The notes beneath the pieces are model-generated. The model saw only the letters and a list, made by a program, of their open reading frames with translations, was not told where the DNA came from and searched no databases. Made by a program: the position numbers and the translations under genes. A stretch of DNA of 17,983 nt from SIG469 sp964541215 (lineage in GTDB: Bacteria; Bacillota; Clostridia; Oscillospirales; Oscillospiraceae), in NCBI GenBank assembly GCA_964541215.1, contig CAZIPP010000018.1, positions 1 to 17,983 of the forward strand. Direction: 5' to 3'. Below, one piece after another: positions 1 to 6,396 of this stretch. Every line of letters begins with the position of its first letter. Position 1 is the stretch's first letter.

Positions 1-17
1 CAGCAAACTGAAAAACC

Positions 18-177
18 GTGTCAAAATAGTCCAAAGGACTATTTTGACACGCTGGATATATTTTGCCAAAGGCAAAATATGATATAATATCCGTTCCTTC
101 ATATGCCGAAGGCATATATCATCCACCAAAGGTGGATATCACATCGAATGATATATCACCCGTTCCGACAGGAACGG
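18..177. repeat. Cluster of short palindromes joined by ATATCA-type spacers
   Basis: Five clean hairpins lie one after another. The first has a perfect 15-bp stem (GTGTCAAAATAGTCC, loop AAA, 18-50). The others are ATATTTTGCC/loop AAA (58-80), ATATGCC/loop GAA (101-117), ATCCACC/loop AAA (121-137) and CCGTTCC/loop GACA (160-177). A weaker imperfect hairpin centred near 145 lies between the last two. Stem sequences differ, but most junctions carry a variant of ATATCAT or ATATCAC. I recall such strings from gut Clostridia, where they are often mis-called as small proteins rich in YII or YHI; that is memory, not a search result. The stretch sits downstream of the permease gene beyond its terminator. 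No transposase is nearby. Confidence 0.75.
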
Positions 178-186
178 ATATCATTG

Positions 187-218
187 AAAAAATCCCGGAC
201 ATAAGTCCGGGATTTTTT
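187..218. terminator. Bidirectional intrinsic terminator after the permease gene
   Basis: A perfect inverted repeat has arms AAAAAATCCCGGAC (187-200) and GTCCGGGATTTTTT (205-218) around the loop ATAA. On the minus strand it begins at the permease stop codon (218-220), giving a GC-rich stem followed by a U tract. Because the A and T tracts are symmetrical it should also stop plus-strand transcripts. Confidence 0.85.
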
Positions 219-1495
219 CATGCCCATACGAACCAGCAGAACAGATAACCTACCGTAACGGCAACGAGGGTGAAGGGCAGACCGATGCGTATAAAGTCAC
301 TGGTCTTGACTTCATAGCCGTTCTTGTTCAGGATACCGATGGTGGCAATATTGGCAGAAGCTCCGATGGGGGTCAGATTGCCGCCCAGAGTGGAGCCGGT
401 AAGGAGTCCAAAATACAGTACGGTGGGATCAACTCCCATGATGGAAGCGATACCGGAAACAACAGGCAGCATGGTGGCAACATAGGGGATGTTGTCTACA
501 AAAGCGGAAATGAGAACGCTGCCCCAGACGATGATGGTGTACATCAAAAACAGGTTGTCGCCGCCAAGCTTGACTATGGCGCTGCTGATAAGGTCGATAA
601 CGCCTGCTCTGGTGATGCTTTCGATAACAACGAACAGACCTGCCAGCAGAGCAAGGGTAACAAAGTCGATGTCCTTCAGAGTATCCTTAATAACACTGAC
701 CTGACCCTTGTCCTTGATAATGGCGCTCACGATACCCACAAGGCAAAGACCCATGCATATGAATCCGTTGGTAAGCTCAGGCTTGTTGGGGATAAAGGAA
801 GCGACGATCAGCAGCACAACGGTGCCAATAAGCAGATAGGTGGGCATATATTCGGTGACCTTGGTGACCTCTGTGGCGCAAACGCTGTTTTTGTTCTTGC
901 GGAACAGGAACATGATAACAGGTACGGTAGCCAGCGCACCCAGCTCAACAGCCCAGAAAATGCTGAACCTGCCATCCATGAAGAAAAAGTCGAGGAAGCT
1001 CATTCCCGCGTAACCGCCCAACAGGATGGAAGTGGTGTCGCCGACAAGAGTGGCAGCGCCCTGGAGGTTGGAGGACACGGAAATTGAGATAAGCATTGCA
1101 ACAGGTGAAACATTCATCTTTTTGCATATGGCAAGAGCAACGGGAGCAACCATCAAAACAGTTGCAACATTGTCTACAAAAGCGGATATAACGCCGGCAA
1201 ACAGGGACATGACAACAGCTACCCACATTACGTTGGGGCAAAGCTTGAGCATCATGTCGGCAAGCTTATTGGGCATTTTTGAGACGATGAACATGGCAAC
1301 GGTACCCATAGTACCTGCCAGCATCAGAAGAACATTCCAGTTGATGGCGGAGATGATGCCGTCCAGGGGCATATATCCGATGATAACGAAGATGACCGCG
1401 GAGCCGATGGCGATGAGATAACGCCAATTCTGAAACGCTATCATGCATACATATGTAACAAGAAAAAGGATCAGTGCGATAGTGGTCTGGGACAA
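218..1495 (-). CDS. SLC13/ArsB-family (ion transporter superfamily) permease
   Basis: This 425-aa polytopic membrane protein is a probable secondary transporter of an anion or organic acid; the substrate cannot be read from the sequence. It has the internal duplication typical of the ArsB/CitM/SLC13 group. SAFVDNVATVLMVAP (about residues 104-118) is echoed by SAFVDNIPYVATMLP (about 330-344), and the Gly/Thr-rich re-entrant segments near 142-160 and 371-387 also match each other. The start is a TTG at 1495, chosen because AGGAGG lies about 9 bases upstream (minus strand, 1505-1510). Length is normal for the family. The gene stands alone, is transcribed away from the histidine kinase and ends at a strong terminator. 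Arsenite, Na+/H+ or dicarboxylate transport are all possible; no arsR- or arsA-like neighbour supports the arsenite reading. Confidence 0.88.
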   Translation of the reverse strand: MSQTTIALILFLVTYVCMIAFQNWRYLIAIGSAVIFVIIGYMPLDGIISAINWNVLLMLAGTMGTVAMFIVSKMPNKLADMMLKLCPNVMWVAVVMSLFAGVISAFVDNVATVLMVAPVALAICKKMNVSPVAMLISISVSSNLQGAATLVGDTTSILLGGYAGMSFLDFFFMDGRFSIFWAVELGALATVPVIMFLFRKNKNSVCATEVTKVTEYMPTYLLIGTVVLLIVASFIPNKPELTNGFICMGLCLVGIVSAIIKDKGQVSVIKDTLKDIDFVTLALLAGLFVVIESITRAGVIDLISSAIVKLGGDNLFLMYTIIVWGSVLISAFVDNIPYVATMLPVVSGIASIMGVDPTVLYFGLLTGSTLGGNLTPIGASANIATIGILNKNGYEVKTSDFIRIGLPFTLVAVTVGYLFCWFVWA

Positions 1496-1592
1496 TGGGT
1501 GGACCCTCCTGATTCATTAGTTTCTCCCATGGAAAATCCGACACACCTGAGTTTTCAGCAAGAACCAAGCCTGAATTTTACCATGCTGTTGG

Positions 1593-1622
1593 ATACTATC
1601 AAATTAAGATATTAAGCGTCAA
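1593..1622 (-). promoter_or_regulatory. Candidate sigma-A promoter for the permease
   Basis: On the minus strand a TTGACG box (1617-1622) is followed after 18 bases by TAGTAT (1593-1598), about 100 bases upstream of the TTG start. The -35 box is strong and the -10 box moderate. The 304-base space between the permease and the kinase (1496-1799) is AT-rich and holds divergent promoters but no gene. Confidence 0.4.
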
Positions 1623-1711
1623 TAATGCAACTAAATCTTTAACAAAAGTTTAACAACATTGTTAATTCTCAATCAAATTGGCGTGTTTTTGTCAAAACGT
1701 GTAAATATCCC

Positions 1712-1740
1712 TTGCAAAAGTTTTCAGACTGTGTTAAACT
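1712..1740 (+). promoter_or_regulatory. Candidate sigma-A promoter for the histidine kinase
   Basis: TTGCAA (1712-1717), a 17-base spacer and TAAACT (1735-1740) lie about 60 bases before the kinase start. Each box matches consensus at 4 of 6 positions, so this is a moderate prediction. The surrounding DNA has several TTAAAC/GTTAA words that could also bind a regulator. Confidence 0.35.
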
Positions 1741-1799
1741 TTGGTAAATACTATGAACCCGATAGAGTGATAAATAATCAAGTTGCGGGGTGAATTGTT

Positions 1800-2666
1800 T
1801 TGAAGAGAGGTTTAAATATACGCAGGACCATAGCTGTTACCTGCATTGCTGATATAGTTTTGATGGTATGCCTGCTGCTGGCTGCGCTGTATATAATCAA
1901 CGCGGGGGATGCGGGGCTTTCTCAGATACGTGCGCTTTTGATAGTGCTGGCAGCCATATCGCTGCTGTGCGCCATAATATCGCTGCTGTTCGCCGTATCA
2001 CTGATCGACCGTGATGTGGAGCTTAGCCAGACAAAGGCGTCTGTTGGTCAGATGAACGAGCTGAACAACACTCTCCGTGCCCAGCGTCACGACTATCTGA
2101 ATCATTTGCAGGTGGTCTACGGTCTAATGGAGCTTGAGCAGTATGATGATGCCAACAACTATATTGAACAGGTGTATTCCGATATCCAGAAGGTCAATTC
2201 GGTTCTGAAAACAGCTATCCCGGCGGTCAACGCCATATTGCAGGCAAAGCAGCAGATGTGCCAAAGCCGTGGGATAGAAATGACCGTCGATGCCCGCACG
2301 AGCCTTGAGGGTATCCCTGTGGAGGACTGGGAGCTTTGCCGCATATTCGGCAACGTTATAGACAATGCCATAAATGCCATGGCAGATATGGAGGGAGCAA
2401 AGCGGCTGACCATAGAACTGGGGGAGGATATAAGGGGATTCAGCTTTGCGATATCCAATAACGGACCGGCCATTCCAAAGGTTTACCTGCCCCGAATATT
2501 TGACGCGGGATTTACTCACGGCAGTCATAAGGGTGACGGCATGGGGCTTGCCATCTGCCGCAGGATACTGGCAAAGTACGGCGGAGAAATGACTGTCCGG
2601 TCGGATGAAGATATAACGGTGTTTTGCGCCTTCGTGCCAAAATCGACACCAGAAACGACAGTTTAG
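1800..2666 (+). CDS. Sensor histidine kinase, Spo0B/GHKL type, without extracellular sensor domain
   Basis: A 288-aa membrane histidine kinase. Two membrane segments (about residues 11-34 and 43-69) are joined by an outside loop of only about eight residues, so it has no real extracellular domain and probably senses within or through the membrane. The cytoplasmic part has a Spo0B-like dimerisation helix with the phospho-acceptor in RAQRHDYLNHLQ (His97), an N box NVIDNAINA (about 185-193), SNNGPAIP (219-226) and a G box GDGMGLAI (245-252). The start is a TTG at 1800, preceded by GGGGTGA at 1787-1793. Such kinases usually pair with a LytTR or CheY-type regulator. The only one here is at 5547, on the same strand but beyond the FloA cassette, so that pairing is inferred from context. 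Confidence 0.88.
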   Translation: MKRGLNIRRTIAVTCIADIVLMVCLLLAALYIINAGDAGLSQIRALLIVLAAISLLCAIISLLFAVSLIDRDVELSQTKASVGQMNELNNTLRAQRHDYLNHLQVVYGLMELEQYDDANNYIEQVYSDIQKVNSVLKTAIPAVNAILQAKQQMCQSRGIEMTVDARTSLEGIPVEDWELCRIFGNVIDNAINAMADMEGAKRLTIELGEDIRGFSFAISNNGPAIPKVYLPRIFDAGFTHGSHKGDGMGLAICRRILAKYGGEMTVRSDEDITVFCAFVPKSTPETTV

Positions 2667-2962
2667 ACGCTAAAGTGTACTTTTCAGCCGTTTGGTATTG
2701 CGCAAGTCGGGAGATTGAATATAATTGAAGGTGTAGGGACCGGCCTCCGGACGGTCCGTCAATTACCCGCTGCACTATCCTGTCACACTGTAGGAGCGGA
2801 TATCATACGCCCGCAATGACGCACCGCACATGTTCTGTCATCACTGAGCGCAAGCGAAGGATCTTAAGACGCTTTGCCCTCTCAGTCAAAAACTTCGTTT
2901 TTGACAGCTCCCCCAAAGGGGGAGCCGTAGGGAACGGCCTGTGTGCCGTTCCGAAATGACTG
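2667..2962. repeat. Gene-free stretch made of several dispersed palindromic repeats
   Basis: The DNA after the kinase gene up to the first gap has no convincing gene. It contains a GGACCG hairpin (2737-2757), a GTAGGAGCGGATATCATACG-type unit (2790-2814), and a TGTCAT...TGAGCG...AAGCGAAGGATC unit (2835-2863). These are followed by three packed hairpins: GTCAAAAAC/TTC loop (2885-2905), GCTCCCCC/AAA loop (2907-2925) and GGAACGGC/6-base loop (2931-2952). The CCCTCTCAGTC lead-in at 2878-2887 recurs near 6324, so at least part of this is a dispersed family. The repeats run into the gap. Confidence 0.7.
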
Positions 2963-3062
2963 NNNNNNNNNNNNNNNNNNNNNNNNNNNNNNNNNNNNNN
3001 NNNNNNNNNNNNNNNNNNNNNNNNNNNNNNNNNNNNNNNNNNNNNNNNNNNNNNNNNNNNNN
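2963..3062. other. Assembly gap of 100 N
   Basis: Exactly 100 N, the usual placeholder for a gap of unknown size. It is bordered on the left by palindromic repeats and on the right by the ribosome site of the 63-aa protein, so a promoter or an extra small gene for the FloA cassette could be hidden here. Confidence 0.97.
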
Positions 3063-3083
3063 ACTGAAAAAGGAGGAGAGCGA

Positions 3084-3275
3084 ATGGGCAGCATAGGCTT
3101 TAATTGGAGCGACTTAAATGAGCTGCGGGCTCAAAAATCGCGAAAAATACTCCAAGATACAGACGAGATCAAAATGGTCGAAGAAGTTAGCGTCAAACGT
3201 AAAACTGACTGGTTTGGTTTTATCGCAGCGGTGGTTGTAATCGCCGTTGTGGTGCTGATACTCAAGTTGACATAA
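3084..3275 (+). CDS. Small single-pass (tail-anchored) membrane protein
   Basis: A 63-aa protein I do not recognise. Its first 42 residues are polar and charged, beginning GSIGFNWSDLNELRAQKSRK. Residues about 43-61 form one hydrophobic segment (WFGFIAAVVVIAVVVLILKL) ending almost at the C-terminus, so it should sit in the membrane with its N-terminus inside. AGGAGG at 3071-3076 is well placed before the ATG at 3084, which supports real translation. It lies 49 bases before the NfeD-like gene on the same strand and is probably part of the FloA cassette, perhaps as a small partner of the NfeD/FloA assembly; that role is inferred only from position. Confidence 0.72.
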   Translation: MGSIGFNWSDLNELRAQKSRKILQDTDEIKMVEEVSVKRKTDWFGFIAAVVVIAVVVLILKLT

Positions 3276-3276
3276 C

Positions 3277-3302
3277 ATTAATTATTAACTATTAATTATT
3301 AA
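3277..3302. repeat. Two AT-only direct repeats
   Basis: ATTAATTATTAA occurs at 3277-3288 and again at 3291-3302, a 14-base period, directly before the AAAGGAGG ribosome site (3308-3315) of the NfeD-like gene. It may be a promoter or translation-enhancing element, or simply a simple-sequence repeat. Confidence 0.6.
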
Positions 3303-3324
3303 TTGACAAAGGAGGCGTGTTCCA

Positions 3325-3834
3325 ATGAATGTCGCATCATTTTTTGCGGATATTTCCATCGTATCGGCGATCATCTTTGTTATCGGCATGGCAATGCTGG
3401 TGGCAGAAGTGTTTCAGCCGGGCTTTGGATTCTTCGGCATTGGCGGTATCATATGTCTGATAGTTGACATAATAATTACTGCCGACACCATTGCCGAGGG
3501 ACTTATCATGGCAGCGGTACTGTTTGTACTGGTAGCTCTGCTGTTGATGCTCTCGGCGTTTTTAGTATCAAAAGGCTATTTGCCGAAAAAACTGGTGCTG
3601 ACTGATGCCACCGATTCACAGTCCGGCTTTTCCGGCGTGGAGGATATGCAGTATCTTCTGGGAAAAGAGGGCAAAGCCGTAACCGACCTGCGTCCTGCGG
3701 GAATGATGGATATGGACGGTGTTCGTCTGGACGTGGTTTCCAGAGGTGACTATATCCGCTCTGGTTCAACGGTGGAAGTGGTGGAAGTGGAAAGCAACAG
3801 GATCGTTGTAAGATCGAAGCAGCCTTCCCCTTGA
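3325..3834 (+). CDS. NfeD-like membrane protein, partner of FloA
   Basis: A 169-aa protein of the short NfeD family, which is usually encoded beside flotillin-like genes and thought to work with them in membrane microdomains. Three membrane segments (about residues 12-29, 33-52 and 57-82) precede a linker and a C-terminal OB-fold (about 108-163) with LLGKEGKAVTDLRPAG and GDYIRSGSTVEVVEVESNRI, a clear NfeD signature. No N-terminal ClpP-like protease domain is present, as expected for the short form. AAAGGAGG lies 9 bases before the ATG. The last codons (KQPSP) and the TGA stop lie in a palindromic repeat (from 3821), so the original C-terminus has probably been replaced. That repeat also separates the gene from floA by almost 200 bases. 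Confidence 0.9.
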   Translation: MNVASFFADISIVSAIIFVIGMAMLVAEVFQPGFGFFGIGGIICLIVDIIITADTIAEGLIMAAVLFVLVALLLMLSAFLVSKGYLPKKLVLTDATDSQSGFSGVEDMQYLLGKEGKAVTDLRPAGMMDMDGVRLDVVSRGDYIRSGSTVEVVEVESNRIVVRSKQPSP

Positions 3835-3925
3835 GGGGATGGGGGACCGCTTGCGGTGGATGAGGTGGAAAATGACACCTCATAAGTCAGTTTTGCTGAC
3901 AGCTTCTCCTCAAGGAGAAGCCTTG
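3821..3925. repeat. MITE-like palindromic element between nfeD and floA
   Basis: The element runs from AGCCTTCCCCTTGAGGGG (3821) to GGAGAAGCCTT (3925). Its two ends are inverted copies around a CCTTGAGG core. The centre is the hairpin ATGAGGTG / CACCTCAT (3860-3867 and 3876-3883). Lesser hairpins are GTCAG/CTGAC (3886-3900) and GCTTCTCC/GGAGAAGC (3902-3921). The left arm is nearly identical to the CCTTCCCCTTGAGGGGAAGG hairpin at 6361-6380, which shows a dispersed family. It overlaps the last five codons and stop of the NfeD gene. Confidence 0.75.
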
Positions 3926-3939
3926 GATCGTGCGAGTTT

Positions 3940-3968
3940 TTGACATCGATCCATTGAAGAATCATAAT
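3940..3968 (+). promoter_or_regulatory. Strong sigma-A-type promoter for floA
   Basis: A perfect -35 box TTGACA (3940-3945), a 17-base spacer and CATAAT (3963-3968, 5 of 6) lie about 65 bases before the floA ATG and just past the palindromic element. floA can therefore be transcribed independently of the NfeD gene. Confidence 0.65.
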
Positions 3969-4032
3969 ACATCCCAATATTGACGATGTGAAGCAATCGT
4001 TTGCAGAATGTAATTGAAAGGAAGGAATCAAA

Positions 4033-5007
4033 ATGACACCTGAGGTTGTTATAACCATAGTTATTATTGCCGTTATCATACTGTTTTTCGCAGTATTTTT
4101 CGCCCTTGTACCCGTCACTCTTTGGATCAGCGCGCTGGCAGCTGATGTTCGCATAAGCCTTTGGACGCTCATCGGCATGAAGCTTCGCCGTGTTGTACCC
4201 TCCAGAATAGTCAATCCTCTTATCAAGTCCATAAAGGCCGGTATTGATATCCCCATCAACAAGCTGGAAGCCCATTACCTTGCGGGCGGCAATGTTGACC
4301 GTGTGGTCAACGCTCTTATCGCGTCTCAGAGAGCGGATATACCTCTTGAGTTTGAGCGAGCCGCAGCCATCGATCTGGCAGGCCGTGATGTTCTGGAAGC
4401 GGTCCAGATGAGCGTTAACCCCAAGGTCATCGAAACGCCCATCGTTGCGGCTATTGCCAAGGACGGCATCGAGCTGAAAGCCAAGGCAAAGGTAACTGTC
4501 CGCGCCAATATCGACCGTCTTGTTGGCGGCGCGGGTGAACAGACCATCATCGCCCGTGTTGGCGAAGGCGTTGTTACTACCATCGGCAGCGCCGAGACCC
4601 ATAAGGAAGTTCTTGAAAACCCTGATAAGATATCTCAGACAGTGCTGTCCAAGGGTCTTGAAGCCGGTACAGCGTTTGAAATACTTTCCATCGACATAGC
4701 CGACGTGGACGTAGGCAGAAACGTAGGCGCACAGCTCCAGACCGATCAGGCGGAAGCCGACAAGCGCATCGCTCAGGCAAAAGCGGAAGAACGCAGAGCC
4801 ATGGCAGTGGCCATGGAACAGGAAATGGTGGCAGCAGTTCAGGAAATGCGTGCCAAGGTCGTGGAAGCCGAGGCGGAAGTTCCCAGAGCCATGGCAGCCG
4901 CCCTGCGGGAAGGCAAGCTGGGGGTCATGGATTATTACAATATGCAGAACGTCATTTCCGATACCCAGATGCGCAATTCCATAGCCTCCGCCGAGGAGGG
5001 CAAGTAA
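4033..5007 (+). CDS. floA: Flotillin-like protein FloA (SPFH family)
   Basis: A 324-aa bacterial flotillin that organises membrane microdomains at the inner face of the membrane; in Bacillus FloA and FloT help assemble signalling kinases and other membrane complexes. Residues about 5-28 form a hydrophobic membrane-inserting segment. The SPFH core follows, with family stretches such as RRVVPSRIVNPLIKSIKAG, GKDGIELK-like and KAKVTVRANIDRLVGGAGE. A C-terminal Ala/Glu-rich coiled coil (about 235-290, QAEADKRIAQAKAEERRAMA) drives oligomerisation, and the tail GVMDYYNMQNVISDTQMRNSIA is typical. Length matches FloA (about 330 aa). AAGGAAGG precedes the ATG. It has its own promoter at 3940 and is followed without spacing by the 105-aa gene. 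Confidence 0.95.
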   Translation: MTPEVVITIVIIAVIILFFAVFFALVPVTLWISALAADVRISLWTLIGMKLRRVVPSRIVNPLIKSIKAGIDIPINKLEAHYLAGGNVDRVVNALIASQRADIPLEFERAAAIDLAGRDVLEAVQMSVNPKVIETPIVAAIAKDGIELKAKAKVTVRANIDRLVGGAGEQTIIARVGEGVVTTIGSAETHKEVLENPDKISQTVLSKGLEAGTAFEILSIDIADVDVGRNVGAQLQTDQAEADKRIAQAKAEERRAMAVAMEQEMVAAVQEMRAKVVEAEAEVPRAMAAALREGKLGVMDYYNMQNVISDTQMRNSIASAEEGK

Positions 5008-5325
5008 ATGGCAGCCGACATACTCAGGCTGAAATTTGAAGCCGAGCAAAAACGCAGCCGCCAGATAGAGAAAAAGCTCAACGATATGGCACCGGAACGT
5101 ATCCCCGACACAAAAAAGACCGTTGCACCCACAGTGGTTGTGGCGCAGCAGCCAAAAGAGGAGGCTCCGGCAACCGAAACAAAAGAGACTGTTTCCCATG
5201 ATGCTGCTAAAAAAACAAGGACTGCTCCTCAGGTCAGAAGCACCATGCTGAGAGGAAACATGTCTCTTAAAGATGCCATCGTAATGTCGGAGATAATCTC
5301 AAAACCTGTGTCAAAACGGCGATGA
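5008..5325 (+). CDS. Charged hypothetical protein coupled to floA
   Basis: A 105-aa protein I do not recognise. Its ATG directly follows the floA TAA, and its ribosome site (GAGGAGG) lies inside the floA 3' end, so translation is coupled and a shared function is likely. Residues about 1-27 form a probable amphipathic helix (ADILRLKFEAEQKRSRQIEK), about 35-75 are a disordered Pro/Ala/Lys/Glu linker, and the tail LRGNMSLKDAIVMSEIISKP is the part that looks most like a folded or binding motif. There is no signal peptide or membrane segment, so it should be cytoplasmic. An adaptor linking FloA to another protein is conceivable; this is inference from position. It does not resemble YqfB, which follows floA in Bacillus. 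Confidence 0.75.
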   Translation: MAADILRLKFEAEQKRSRQIEKKLNDMAPERIPDTKKTVAPTVVVAQQPKEEAPATETKETVSHDAAKKTRTAPQVRSTMLRGNMSLKDAIVMSEIISKPVSKRR

Positions 5326-5330
5326 CGGTC

Positions 5331-5480
5331 ACGCTGTCATCCCAAACTGACTGCGCTGTCATCCCGAACATTGCGTAAGCAATGGAGGGATCCCCATCTT
5401 AAGACGGGGATTCTCACGTCGCTCCGGTCAGCAAGGTCAGCAAAGCTGACCTCACGGACCGACCGCTCCTCAGAATGACA
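5331..5480. repeat. Dispersed palindromic element with TGTCAT ends
   Basis: The stretch begins with two successive lead-ins, ACGCTGTCATCCCAAAC (5331-5347) and GCGCTGTCATCCCGAAC (5353-5369). The hairpin CATTGC/GTAA/GCAATG, the motif GGAGGGATCCCCATCTTA, several GGTCAGC/GCTGACC words and the end CTCAGAATGACA (5469-5480) follow. The outer ends are inverted repeats (TGTCATCCCGA against TGTCATTCTGA), as in a MITE. Related copies lie at 6265-6312 and inside the MEMO gene. It fills the space between the 105-aa gene and the response regulator; I see no terminator apart from these hairpins. Confidence 0.75.
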
Positions 5481-5546
5481 TCAAACTTGAATCCATATCC
5501 CGCCGATCACAGGTCATCCAATCCTCACCGAAAAAAGGAAAAGCAC

Positions 5547-6260
5547 ATGGAACTGAAAGTTTTTTTAGCCGATGATGATGCCGGTATGCGGCTTATGCTG
5601 CGGCGGATAATCGAAAGCATGGACGGCTTTGCCGTGGTGGGCGAAGCGGTAAACGGAGCCGATGCTGTAAAGCAATGCGTGGCTTTGGAACCGGACATCG
5701 TATTTCTGGACGTGGAAATGCCGGAGCTTACAGGCACAGAGGCTGCCAGAGAGCTGAGCGTGCTTGTGCCTGAGGCAGCGGTGATCTTCGTCACTGCTCA
5801 CAGTGAATATATGCCGGAAGCCTTTGAGGTCTATGCTTTCGATTATCTTATAAAGCCCTTCCGAACAGACCGTGTACGTCAGACCTTGCGCAGACTGCAA
5901 AAAACCAGAGCTGCCGAGCCTGCGCCGGATATGCGCACCATAGTTATCAGGAACAAGGACGCCATATCCTTTGTGCCGGTGGAGGATGTGATACTGGTCA
6001 CCCGTGAGGAACGCACAACACGGCTCATCACAAGGGAAGAAGTTTACATAACATCAAAAACCTTTGCAGATCTGTGGCCGTATTTTGAGGGCAAGGGCTA
6101 TATGCGCACCCATCGGGCGTATATCGTAAAGCTGTCGGAAATTAGCAAGATATATCCCTACGGCCGCTGGACATGGGAGATAAAGTTCAAAGGCATTGAG
6201 CAGACAGCCCTCATAACCCACGAAAATCTGGAGCAGTTGCAGAAAAAGGTTGAAGGATAA
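5547..6260 (+). CDS. LytTR-family response regulator
   Basis: A 237-aa transcription regulator. The receiver domain (about residues 1-118) has the acidic pocket ADDD (8-11), phospho-acceptor Asp55 in IVFLDVEMPE, the switch Thr83 in FVTAHS and Lys103 in DYLIKPF. A LytTR DNA-binding domain (about 131-232) follows, with VEDVILVTREERTTRLIT and MRTHRAYIVKLSEISKIYPY. The ATG at 5547 is chosen over an in-frame upstream ATG at 5475 because AAGGAA sits 6 bases before it and the protein then starts at the receiver strand MELKVFLADDD; the earlier ATG lies in the repeat. It is probably driven by the kinase at 1800, since LytTR regulators commonly pair with Spo0B/GHKL-type kinases and no other kinase is present. 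Confidence 0.92.
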   Translation: MELKVFLADDDAGMRLMLRRIIESMDGFAVVGEAVNGADAVKQCVALEPDIVFLDVEMPELTGTEAARELSVLVPEAAVIFVTAHSEYMPEAFEVYAFDYLIKPFRTDRVRQTLRRLQKTRAAEPAPDMRTIVIRNKDAISFVPVEDVILVTREERTTRLITREEVYITSKTFADLWPYFEGKGYMRTHRAYIVKLSEISKIYPYGRWTWEIKFKGIEQTALITHENLEQLQKKVEG

Positions 6261-6264
6261 AGGT

Positions 6265-6312
6265 CGCTGTCATTTCGAACGTCGGTGAAGCCGACGGAGA
6301 AATCCCCATCTT
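6265..6312 (+). repeat. 48-base dispersed repeat (TGTCATTTCGAAC family)
   Basis: The element runs from CGCTGTCATTTCGAAC through a GTCGG/CCGAC hairpin to GGAGAAATCCCCATCTT. It matches 13872-13919, inside the MEMO gene, at 46 of 48 positions. The two differences are both in the hairpin, where the other copy reads GTCGGC/GCA/GCCGAC. It starts 5 bases after the response-regulator stop. Confidence 0.85.
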
Positions 6313-6323
6313 ATTGGAGTTTA

Positions 6324-6396
6324 CCCTCTCAGTCAGCAAGGTCAGCTTGCTGACCCAAAGCCTTCCCCTTGAGGGGAAGGTGTCGCCGCAGGTGAC
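6324..6396. repeat. Palindromic repeat (CCCTCTCAGTC family)
   Basis: A CCCTCTCAGTC lead-in like that at 2878 is followed by the hairpins GTCAGCAAG/CTTGCTGAC (6332-6354), CCTTCCCC/TTGA/GGGGAAGG (6361-6380) and an imperfect GTCGCC/GCA/GGTGAC (6382-6396). The second hairpin is shared with the element at 3821. It lies between two convergent genes, the response regulator and the glycosidase, and may serve as their terminator. Confidence 0.7.

Noticed and set aside
18..177. CRISPR-like array
   Set aside because: There are no 24-40-base direct repeats with unique spacers and no cas genes; the units are different palindromes with short junctions.
63..248. A 61-aa plus-strand open frame with YDIIS and YHPP-like words
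   Set aside because: It is the translation of the palindrome cluster and terminator, ending antisense to the permease; no ribosome site precedes it.
3910..5199. A 429-aa open frame antisense to floA
   Set aside because: It is a shadow of floA codon use: no domain, no ribosome site, Cys/His/Gly-rich low-complexity translation.
5475..5546. Upstream ATG for the LytTR regulator adding 24 residues
   Set aside because: The extension is encoded by repeat DNA and its flank, lacks a ribosome site and precedes the receiver domain's first strand.
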